Shown: in pieces, positions 26,353 through 34,390 of the stretch
Numbering within the stretch: position 1 is the first letter of the stretch
Layout of the letters: each line of letters begins with the position of its first letter
Origin: Candidatus Giovannonibacteria bacterium
Lineage (GTDB): Bacteria; Patescibacteriota; Minisyncoccia; JACPKW01; UBA11713
Reading direction: 5' to 3'
Length of the DNA: 46,410 nucleotides
Assembly (NCBI GenBank): GCA_016176285.1
Contig: JACOXM010000008.1
Location: forward strand, 1-46,410
Translations under genes and position numbers: made by a program
The notes under the pieces: generated by a model
Database searches by the model: none
Told to the model about the DNA's origin: nothing
Seen by the model: the letters and a program-made list of their open reading frames with translations, nothing else

Positions 26353-27927
26353 ATGGCAAGTTACTCCGTTATTATAAAAGGGGGTTCGGTTCTTAGGGGC
26401 AATAAACTCGAGCCTTCGGACGTCGGAATCAATAAGGACAAAATCGAGGCTGTTGGAGATTTATCTTCCGCGAGCGGAGATCTTATCGTAGACGCGAAGG
26501 GTAAATATGTTTCGCCTGGGTTCATAGACCTTACTAATCATTCCGATACGCACTGGACGCTTTTTTCACAGCCGCGGCAGGATAGCCTTTTAATACAGGG
26601 AATTACAACTATTCTCGGCGGAAACTGCGGGGCTTCTTTGGCGCCGCTTGTTAAATCAAGCGATATTGAGGGCATTCAAAAATGGGCAGATGTCAGGGAA
26701 ATTAATACCAATTGGCGAACAGTTGGAGAATTTTTTGAGGAGCTTTCAAAACATTCAATAGGAGTAAATTTCGCTACTTTGGTTGGGCACGGCACCCTTC
26801 GCAGGGGGCTTTTGGGAGATAATTCCCGCGAGCTTGATGACTCTGAAATAGAACAGCTTCGTTTTTTGCTTGAAGGATCTCTTAAGGAGGGTGCTTTTGG
26901 GATTTCAACTTCTCTCGGAGCCGCACACGCAAAAAACTCAAGCCATAAAGAACTTTCAGTGTTATTTAATACCGTCGCAAAAGCGGGAGGCATTACGAAG
27001 CATCATTTGAAGGACGAAGGAAAAAATATTTTGCCCTCTTTAGTGGAAATATTATCGCTTGGAAAGGAATCTAGGACCAAAATTCAAATTTCACACTTCA
27101 AACTTTTAGGAAAGCAAAGCTGGGATTACCTTCCGGAGGCGTTGAAATTGATCGAAGGGGCTCGGAGCGAGGGGGTGGACGCGACTTTCGACTTTTTTCC
27201 ATATACAAGAACCGGCTCACCCCTATATTCTCTGTTGCCGGAATGGGCGATCGAGGGCGGCCGAAAAAAAATTATTTCATTTTTACAGGATCCCGAAAAA
27301 AGAAAAAGCATTTCGGATCATATTAAATCTTTAACTCTTCATTATGAAAGCATGATAATAGCTTCTACCTTGAAGGATTCGACTGCAATAGGGAAAACCG
27401 TTCGGCAGATCGCGACATCTTCCGGTCTTGATCCGGAAGAAATAATAGCCGAGCTTATCGAGGTAAATGAACTAAATGTCTCTATTTTCAATGAAGCGAT
27501 TTCGCCCGAGCACTTGGAGGTATTAGCCGCGAAGGAATATTCATTTGTTTCTTCTGACGGTGTAGGGTACGACAATAAAATGCGTATGCCTTTTGACCTG
27601 CCGCATCCGAGGTCTTTTGGTGCCTATACTCGCGCGCTTGAGCTCTTTTCGAAAAATAAGAATTTAGTCGGATGGGGAGAACTTCTCCATAAGTTTTCTG
27701 CAAAGCCCGCGGAATTTCTCGGAATTAAAAACAGAGGAAAGCTTGAAACAGGTTTTTTTGCCGACGTTGTTGTGCTGGATCCGGAAAAAGTTTCGAGCCC
27801 GCCAGATTATACTTCCTTGAGCCACGAAGCTTATGGAATTGACTGGGTATTCGTAAATGGAAAAGTAGCCGTTAGGAATGGCGTGGCGACGGAAGAGTTT
27901 GCCGGAAGAATTATAAAAAAAGCTTAA
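26353..27927 (+). CDS. Amidohydrolase, N-acyl-D-amino-acid deacylase (D-aminoacylase)-like
   Basis: KYVSPGFIDLTNHSDTHW, LLIQGITTILGGNCGASLAPL, SSDGVGYDNK, FSAKPAEFLGIKNRGKLETGFFADVVVLDP. Confidence 0.88.
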   Translation: MASYSVIIKGGSVLRGNKLEPSDVGINKDKIEAVGDLSSASGDLIVDAKGKYVSPGFIDLTNHSDTHWTLFSQPRQDSLLIQGITTILGGNCGASLAPLVKSSDIEGIQKWADVREINTNWRTVGEFFEELSKHSIGVNFATLVGHGTLRRGLLGDNSRELDDSEIEQLRFLLEGSLKEGAFGISTSLGAAHAKNSSHKELSVLFNTVAKAGGITKHHLKDEGKNILPSLVEILSLGKESRTKIQISHFKLLGKQSWDYLPEALKLIEGARSEGVDATFDFFPYTRTGSPLYSLLPEWAIEGGRKKIISFLQDPEKRKSISDHIKSLTLHYESMIIASTLKDSTAIGKTVRQIATSSGLDPEEIIAELIEVNELNVSIFNEAISPEHLEVLAAKEYSFVSSDGVGYDNKMRMPFDLPHPRSFGAYTRALELFSKNKNLVGWGELLHKFSAKPAEFLGIKNRGKLETGFFADVVVLDPEKVSSPPDYTSLSHEAYGIDWVFVNGKVAVRNGVATEEFAGRIIKKA

Positions 27928-27935
27928 AAAAGTAA

Positions 27936-29192
27936 ATGAAGAAAGTCGCTATTATTGGCTATGGGCTTGAAGGAAAGTCCCTGCTTTCATTTTTAAAGAA
28001 AGACAGAAGTTTAGATATTACTATTCTCGCGGATGATAAGGGCGCAAAAATTCCCCAAGGCGTTAAAAGAGTTCTCGGAAAAAAATATTTAGAAGGCCTC
28101 TCATCGTTCGATATTATTTATAGAAGCCCAGGCGTTCCCTTCAGGCTCTCGCAGATTCAAGAAAATAAAAGCAAAGTTTCGAGTCTTACAAATCTTTTTT
28201 TTGAAATAGCAAAAGCCAAAAAAGCAAAAATAATAGGTATAACCGGATCGTCCGGCAAGACAACAACGGCAACACTCCTTTACAAAATATTAAAGAATGG
28301 AGGGAAGAAGGTGTTTATGGCTGGCAATATAGGAGTTAACGGGCTTGGATTTTTAAATAAATTAGATTCAAAAAGTTTTGTAGTTATGGAGCTTTCAAGC
28401 TTTCAGCTCCAGGATTTAAAACAATCGCCGGAAGTCGCGATAATATTGGACATATATGAGGAGCACCTCGACAAGCATAAAGATTTTTCCGAATATCTTG
28501 GCGCGAAAAGTAATATAGTGAAACGCCAAGATCATTCCGACGCGGTAATTTATTTTTCGGACAATAAATTTTCAAAAGCCCTTGCGCTAAAATCTAAAGG
28601 TAGAAAAATTCCGCTACTGGGTAGGGATTGGGAATCAATCAATTACAAACTTCGCTTGCCCGGAAAATATAACCAGAGGAATGTAATGGCGGCGAGGCTT
28701 TCCGCAAAGTATTTGGGTATTCGTGAAAATATCATTAAAAGAACTTCGGAAAGTTTTAAGGGCTTGCCCCATCGTGTGGAATTCGTGAGAAAAATTAACG
28801 GAGTCAGCTATTATGATAATTCGAAAGGTACGAATATCGGTTCAGCTATTGCCGGTATAGACACATTTCCGGAGAAGAAAATAGTTCTTGCGGGCGGCTA
28901 CAGCAAAAATCTGGATTTTTCCCCTCTTGTCAAAAGGCTTTTAAGGAATGATGTTATTGAGGCTATTTTTTTCGGAGCGTCTAAAAATGAACTCATAAAT
29001 ATTTCGAAGAAGGCTGGCTTAAAAAAAATTCGTTCCGTAAATAAAATGAAAGAAGCGGTTAAAATGGCAGCAAAAATCGCGAAATCAGGAACGGTTGTTT
29101 TACTTTCTCCCGGTACCGCAAGCTTCGACGAATTTAAAAATTATGAAGAGAGGGGAGAAATTTTTAAATCGTTAGTGAAAAAAATAAGATGA
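27936..29192 (+). CDS. murD: UDP-N-acetylmuramoylalanine--D-glutamate ligase
   Basis: IGITGSSGKTTTATLLYKIL, ELSSFQLQDL, YYDNSKGTNIGSA, AGGYSKN. Confidence 0.93.
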   Translation: MKKVAIIGYGLEGKSLLSFLKKDRSLDITILADDKGAKIPQGVKRVLGKKYLEGLSSFDIIYRSPGVPFRLSQIQENKSKVSSLTNLFFEIAKAKKAKIIGITGSSGKTTTATLLYKILKNGGKKVFMAGNIGVNGLGFLNKLDSKSFVVMELSSFQLQDLKQSPEVAIILDIYEEHLDKHKDFSEYLGAKSNIVKRQDHSDAVIYFSDNKFSKALALKSKGRKIPLLGRDWESINYKLRLPGKYNQRNVMAARLSAKYLGIRENIIKRTSESFKGLPHRVEFVRKINGVSYYDNSKGTNIGSAIAGIDTFPEKKIVLAGGYSKNLDFSPLVKRLLRNDVIEAIFFGASKNELINISKKAGLKKIRSVNKMKEAVKMAAKIAKSGTVVLLSPGTASFDEFKNYEERGEIFKSLVKKIR

Positions 29193-30271
29193 GGGCGGAC
29201 CCTATACTTAAAGGAATTATTATTATTTTTCTTCTGCTTGGTTTTTTTATTTTGGCTTCTGCTTCCATCGGAATTACGGCCCAAATGAAATTGCCCCCCT
29301 ATTTCTTTATTTTTCGCCAGGCAGTGACGGGCGGACTCATGGGATTGGCCCTTTTTCTTTTTGCATATAAAACTCCATACAAGCGCTGGAAAAACTGGTC
29401 GGTAATTATTTTTGTCCTAAGTCTTTTGCTTACCGCTGCCGTGTTCATTCCTCAAATCAGTTTTATCACCGGCGGGGCGCGGCGCTGGATTTCAATAGGT
29501 CCATTAAATTTTCAGCCCGCGGAATTGCTAAAATTTGGTTTTATCCTTTATCTCGCTGCATGGTTTAGTTCCGGAAGGAGAAAAGTCTCCTCTCTTAAAG
29601 AAGGGCTCATTCCATTCCTGGTCATTACGGCGGTAGCGTCAATTCTTTTATTTCTTCAGCCTGATATAGGCACATTGGGGGTTGTGGCATTTTCCGGCCT
29701 TTTCCTTTTTTTAATCGCGGGAGCAAAATATTACCATATATTGGCGCTTATTGTTTTGGGGTTGGTTTTATTGGGGGTTATTATTTACCTCGCTCCTTAT
29801 AGGGTAGAGAGGCTTCAGGTTTTTCTGCATCCGGAATACGATCCGCAGGGGTCCGGCTACCAGGTCCGCCAAGCGGTTATCGCAATAGGTTCCGGTGGAA
29901 TTTTTGGAAGGGGATTTGGAATGAGCCGCCAAAAATTTCAGTATTTACCTGAACCGGTGGGTGATTCCATTTTCGCGGTCGCTGCGGAGGAGTTTGGGTT
30001 TATCGGCAGCGCCTTGATGGTTTTACTTTTTATGATATTCGCGTGGAGAGGTTTTTATTTATCGCGCCTTGCCCCCGATAATTTCGGAAAACTTTTCGGC
30101 TCAGGGATTGTGCTATTGATTATTATTCAATCTTTAATAAATATGTCTGCCCTGTCCGGCATTGCTCCTTTAACTGGCATACCTCTGGCGTTTATTTCGC
30201 AAGGCGGATCCGCTCTGGCTATGACGCTCCTGGAAGTCGGAATACTTTTAAACATTTCCCGCTCAAGTTAA
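29189..30271 (+). CDS. ftsW: SEDS peptidoglycan polymerase FtsW/RodA family
   Basis: 10-TM SEDS pattern; GGARRWISIGPLNFQPAELLKFG, FLQPDIGTLGV, GIPLAFISQGGSALAMTLLEVGILLNI. Confidence 0.92.
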   Translation: MRADPILKGIIIIFLLLGFFILASASIGITAQMKLPPYFFIFRQAVTGGLMGLALFLFAYKTPYKRWKNWSVIIFVLSLLLTAAVFIPQISFITGGARRWISIGPLNFQPAELLKFGFILYLAAWFSSGRRKVSSLKEGLIPFLVITAVASILLFLQPDIGTLGVVAFSGLFLFLIAGAKYYHILALIVLGLVLLGVIIYLAPYRVERLQVFLHPEYDPQGSGYQVRQAVIAIGSGGIFGRGFGMSRQKFQYLPEPVGDSIFAVAAEEFGFIGSALMVLLFMIFAWRGFYLSRLAPDNFGKLFGSGIVLLIIIQSLINMSALSGIAPLTGIPLAFISQGGSALAMTLLEVGILLNISRSS

Positions 30272-30280
30272 AATACGGTT

Positions 30281-31408
30281 ATGAGAATAATATTAACCGG
30301 TGGTGGTACTGGAGGCCATTTTTATCCATTAGTTGCCGTGGCAAGGTCGCTTCGAGAGCTAAGTGCCGCAAATGGCGCCTCAAATCTCGAATTAATATAC
30401 GCATCTGATGATCCTTACGACGCTGATTTATTAAAGAAAGAAGGTATCCGTTTTTTGCAGATTCCGGCAGGGAAAATCAGGAGATACTTCTCCTTGAAAA
30501 ATTTTTCCGATCCATTTAAATCTTTCTGGGGAATATTGAAAGCCGTTTGGATAATTTATCTAAATTTGCCTGATGTTGTTTTTGCGAAAGGGGGTTATGC
30601 GAGTTTTCCCACTCTTTATGCCGCGAGAATTTTTGGAATTCCCATTGTTCTGCACGAGACTGATGCAGTTCCCGGAAAAGTTTCTGTTTGGGCTTCCAAG
30701 TTCGCGAAAAGAATCGCAATTTCTTTTCCAGAGAGTAAAAATTTTTTTCCTGATGACAGGGCAGTATTAACGGGAAACCCCGTTAGGCGAGAAGTTCTTG
30801 CGGGAACCTCAGAATCATCAAAGGAAATTTTTAAACTCGAAGATAATTTGCCGGTAATTCTCGTATTGGGCGGCTCACAGGGGGCAGAGAAAATAAATGA
30901 AGCCATTTCGGATATTTTGCCCGATCTTCTTTCATTTTCCCAAATAATACATCAGTCTGGAAAAAATAATGTAGAGGGCGCTATGTTGCGCGCAAGGTCC
31001 GTTTTAGAAGGGTCTTCATTGATTTCTCGGTATCACTTACATCCCTTTTTAAATGAAAATGAATACGCCAATGCTTCAAAGGCGGCGAGTTTAATAATTT
31101 CTAGGGCAGGCGGAGGCAGTATTTTTGAAATTGCCGCGTGGAATATTCCTGCGATTTTAATACCCCTGGCTGGTTCGGCCCAAAACCACCAAAGAGAAAA
31201 CGCTTATTCTTACGCGAGAACGGGCGCGGCCGAAGTGATAGAGGAAGCTAATCTTAGTAAACATATACTCTTGGATCGAATACAAAAAATACTCGTGGAC
31301 CAGGCAAGGATTGGGAAAATGAAGCAATCTGCCGCGGAATTTTCCAAGTTAGACGCGGCAGATAAAATCGCCAGTGAGATATTAAGAATAGCTCTTGGGC
31401 ACAAGTAA
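30281..31408 (+). CDS. murG: UDP-GlcNAc--undecaprenyl-PP-MurNAc-pentapeptide GlcNAc transferase
   Basis: IILTGGGTGGHFYPLVAVA, HETDAVPGKVSVWASKFAKRIAISFP, LGGSQGAEKINEAI. Confidence 0.96.
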   Translation: MRIILTGGGTGGHFYPLVAVARSLRELSAANGASNLELIYASDDPYDADLLKKEGIRFLQIPAGKIRRYFSLKNFSDPFKSFWGILKAVWIIYLNLPDVVFAKGGYASFPTLYAARIFGIPIVLHETDAVPGKVSVWASKFAKRIAISFPESKNFFPDDRAVLTGNPVRREVLAGTSESSKEIFKLEDNLPVILVLGGSQGAEKINEAISDILPDLLSFSQIIHQSGKNNVEGAMLRARSVLEGSSLISRYHLHPFLNENEYANASKAASLIISRAGGGSIFEIAAWNIPAILIPLAGSAQNHQRENAYSYARTGAAEVIEEANLSKHILLDRIQKILVDQARIGKMKQSAAEFSKLDAADKIASEILRIALGHK

Positions 31409-31416
31409 ATAATACT

Positions 31417-32724
31417 ATGGAAGTACGCACTAGATTTGCCCCCAGTCCCACGGGATTTTTACATCTCGGCGGCGCCAGAAGTGCAATTTTTAATTATTTA
31501 TTCACGAAAAAAAATAGCGGAAAATTCATTTTAAGAATCGAAGATACCGATATTGAACGTTCGAAAAAGGAGTGTGAAGAGGATATTATAAAAAGCCTGA
31601 AGTGGCTTGGGATAGAATGGGATGAATTTTACAGGCAGAGTGAAAGAAAGGAAATTTATAAAAGCTATTTAAATATGCTATTGGAAAACGGAAACGCATA
31701 TATATCCAAAGAAGGAGATGGGACACAAGATAAAAAAGACGTAATAAGATTCAGAAATCCCGGAAAAAAAATTAAATTCCAAGATTTAATCAGAGGCGAA
31801 GTTGAAATGGAAACCGAAGATTTGGGAAATTTTGTGATTGCGAAGGATGAATTGTCGCCTTTATATCATTTTGCCGCGGTGGTAGATGATGCGGAGATGA
31901 AAATTACACATGTAATCAGGGGAGAAGATCATATCCCCAATACGCCGAGGCAGATATTAATTCAGGAAGCTTTGGGGTTTGAGCGACCGCATTATGCCCA
32001 CTTACCTCTTATTTTGGGATCTGATCGCTCAAAGCTTTCAAAACGCCACGGCGCTAAATCTACTTTTACATACGCCGAGGAGGGTTATCTTCCGGAAGCA
32101 TTTTTTAATTTTTTGGCTCTTTTGGGGTGGCATCCTGCCGATGATAAGGAAATTTTATCAAGAGAAGAGCTAATAAATATCTTTGAATTAAAGCGGGTAC
32201 AAAAAGGAGGCGCGGTATGTGATTTTGAGAAGTTAAATTGGTTTAACCGCGAATATATTAAAAAACTTTCAGCAAGAGAACTTTCGGAAAGGGTTAAGGT
32301 ATTTATGCCGGCGGGATTTGATCAAAACCGTTACGATATTGAAAAAGTTGTTAATTTGGCGAGAGAAAGAATGAATAAATTGTCCGATATTGTCACGGAG
32401 ATGGATTTTATTTTTAAATTGCCGGCGTATGACAAGGAATTATTGAAGTGGAGGGGGAAGGAAGACTCGAATAAGGTACGTGAGGTGCTGGAATATGCAA
32501 GCGGAATTTTAAACGCCGTACCGCCAGAAGAATTTTCTAAAAATAATATCGAAAAATTAGTTATGCCATACGCTGATGAAAAGGGAAGGGGAGAGGTGCT
32601 ATGGCCTCTTAGAGTATCTTTGTCCGGGAAAATGTCATCGCCTGGGCCGTTTGATATCATTGAAGTTCTCAGAAAGGAGGAAACGCTTCGAAGAATCCGC
32701 GAGGCGATTGAAAAAATACAATGA
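31417..32724 (+). CDS. gltX: Glutamyl-tRNA synthetase
   Basis: RFAPSPTGFLHLGGARSAIFNYL (HIGH region), RIEDTDIERSKKE, SDRSKLSKRHGAKS (KMSKS region). Confidence 0.97.
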   Translation: MEVRTRFAPSPTGFLHLGGARSAIFNYLFTKKNSGKFILRIEDTDIERSKKECEEDIIKSLKWLGIEWDEFYRQSERKEIYKSYLNMLLENGNAYISKEGDGTQDKKDVIRFRNPGKKIKFQDLIRGEVEMETEDLGNFVIAKDELSPLYHFAAVVDDAEMKITHVIRGEDHIPNTPRQILIQEALGFERPHYAHLPLILGSDRSKLSKRHGAKSTFTYAEEGYLPEAFFNFLALLGWHPADDKEILSREELINIFELKRVQKGGAVCDFEKLNWFNREYIKKLSARELSERVKVFMPAGFDQNRYDIEKVVNLARERMNKLSDIVTEMDFIFKLPAYDKELLKWRGKEDSNKVREVLEYASGILNAVPPEEFSKNNIEKLVMPYADEKGRGEVLWPLRVSLSGKMSSPGPFDIIEVLRKEETLRRIREAIEKIQ

Positions 32725-33953
32725 AGAGAAATCTAATCGTTGCTTTACTGCTGTTTGGACTCCCGCTTTTTTTAAATGCGGCAAAAGTAGACGATCTTAA
32801 GTCGGAAATTAAAAAGAGGGCAGATGAAATTAAATTCATAGAAGCTGAGATCGCTTCATATCAGAAACAGATAGACGCGAGCGAATCCGAATCCCGGACA
32901 TTAAAAAATGAGATAACCAAGCTCGAATCGGTTCTAAAAAAACTTAATCTCGAGATTAAACTAACCGAAGGAAAAATACATGGCGCCGAACTTAATCTGG
33001 AAAAGCTTGATATAGAAATATCGGACAAAAATATTTCTATCGAACAAAGGAGAGAATCGCTCGGAGAAATAATTAAATCAATAAACCAGTCGGATGATGT
33101 TTCGTTTCTTGAAATGATTTTAAAAAGCGAGAAGGTTTCTGATTTTTTCTTTGACGTTAAATCAAGAGAAGAATTAGGCAGATCAATTAATGAAAATCTT
33201 TCGGCGCTTAAATTATTAAAAGATGAGCTTGAGAATAAAAAAGCAGAAGAGTCTAGTATAATAATTAGCCTTGCGGAATTTAAAAATGAATTAAGCGATA
33301 AAAAAATGGTACAGGAATCAAATAAAGGCGTAAAAAATGTATTATTGAAAGAAACGAAAAATAAGGAAGCATTATACCAAAAACTTTTAAGCGAACGTGA
33401 AACGAAACGGAAACAAATATTAGAGGAAATCATGAAAATTGAGGATGAGCTAAAAAAAATGATCGACGTGCCTACATTGCCCGATTCACGACCAGGCATT
33501 TTATCTTGGCCGGTTTTGAATGTAAAAGTTACTCAAGGCTATGGAAAGACCGATTTTGCAAGGAACACGGATGTTTATGGACAGAGGAGCCATAATGGTA
33601 TTGATTTACGCGCCGCAGTGGGAACACCAATTATGGCCGCTGAAGATGGGGTTGTTAGGGGTATTGGAAATGCGGATCTTTATTGTCCTGGAGGTTCTTA
33701 CGGAAAATGGGTTCTAGTTGAACACCCTAATAAACTTTCTACTTTATACGCGCATCTTTCATACATAAAAGTTACTAATGGCCAAAACATTAAACGCGGC
33801 GAGGTAATCGCGTACAGTGGAGACACGGGATATACAACAGGTCCGCATCTTCATTTTACTGTTTATGATGCAAGAACAGTTTATATAAAGGCTTCTAGAG
33901 TTTGTGGTTTATTGCCATACGGAGGTTATTTAAACCCTCTACTTTATCTATGA
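32721..33953 (+). CDS. Coiled-coil plus M23 peptidase (EnvC/murein hydrolase activator-like)
   Basis: Signal peptide, long coiled coil, C-terminal SHNGIDLRAAVGTPIMAAEDGVVRGIG...LYAHLSYI...GPHLHFTVYD. Confidence 0.93.
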   Translation: MKRNLIVALLLFGLPLFLNAAKVDDLKSEIKKRADEIKFIEAEIASYQKQIDASESESRTLKNEITKLESVLKKLNLEIKLTEGKIHGAELNLEKLDIEISDKNISIEQRRESLGEIIKSINQSDDVSFLEMILKSEKVSDFFFDVKSREELGRSINENLSALKLLKDELENKKAEESSIIISLAEFKNELSDKKMVQESNKGVKNVLLKETKNKEALYQKLLSERETKRKQILEEIMKIEDELKKMIDVPTLPDSRPGILSWPVLNVKVTQGYGKTDFARNTDVYGQRSHNGIDLRAAVGTPIMAAEDGVVRGIGNADLYCPGGSYGKWVLVEHPNKLSTLYAHLSYIKVTNGQNIKRGEVIAYSGDTGYTTGPHLHFTVYDARTVYIKASRVCGLLPYGGYLNPLLYL

Positions 33954-34009
33954 TTCTTTAGAGTTAGTAAGGTTTTATATTTTATATTTATCTAATGGAA
34001 ATAGAAAAA

Positions 34010-34060
34010 GGGCTCCGTAACAAAATTAGTCTTTTGAAGGCTCACTTTGTTACGAAGCCC
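34010..34060. repeat. Inverted repeat (15-bp arms, 21-nt loop)
   Basis: GGGCTCCGTAACAAA ... TTTGTTACGAAGCCC, 14/15 complementary. Confidence 0.8.
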
Positions 34061-34236
34061 TTGATTGCCCCTGCGTTGAGGGAATAGAATCGTATTTTGT
34101 TTTTTTTGTAAAGGTGACGGATGAATCCGTTAATAGAACGAAAGAACTAGATTATTGCTATATAAGGAACTCTCCAAAGGAACATAAATTGCAGGGGTGT
34201 TACATTTAGTATCTGTTGATTTTTATGAGCTGTCAA

Positions 34237-34260
34237 AGGTATTTATCCACAAAAATACCT
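34237..34260. repeat. Hairpin with a TTATCCACA (DnaA-box-like) sequence across its loop
   Basis: AGGTATTT-ATCCACAA-AAATACCT. Confidence 0.6.
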
Positions 34261-34268
34261 GGAACGGG

Positions 34269-34280
34269 TATACCGGTATA
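34269..34280. repeat. 12-bp perfect palindrome TATACCGGTATA
   Basis: Self-complementary operator-like site upstream of the giant HTH-containing gene. Confidence 0.6.
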
Positions 34281-34317
34281 GTTTATTATTTAAATGAGGG
34301 GAAGGATCGGCATTAGC

Positions 34318-34348
34318 TGAAGCCTCCCTTTTTTATTTAAAGGCTTCA
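34318..34348 (+). promoter_or_regulatory. Hairpin in the leader of the giant gene
   Basis: TGAAGCC-N17-GGCTTCA followed within a few nt by a T-run (gcctttttttg). Confidence 0.55.
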
Positions 34349-34390
34349 ATGCCTTTTTTTGTTTTGGAGACGGACTTATGAAAAATAATT

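Noticed and set aside
34243-34251. Perfect DnaA box TTATCCACA as evidence of an origin
   Set aside because: Single 9-mer, no cluster of boxes or AT-rich unwinding region or dnaA/dnaN nearby; one match is unsurprising in 46 kb
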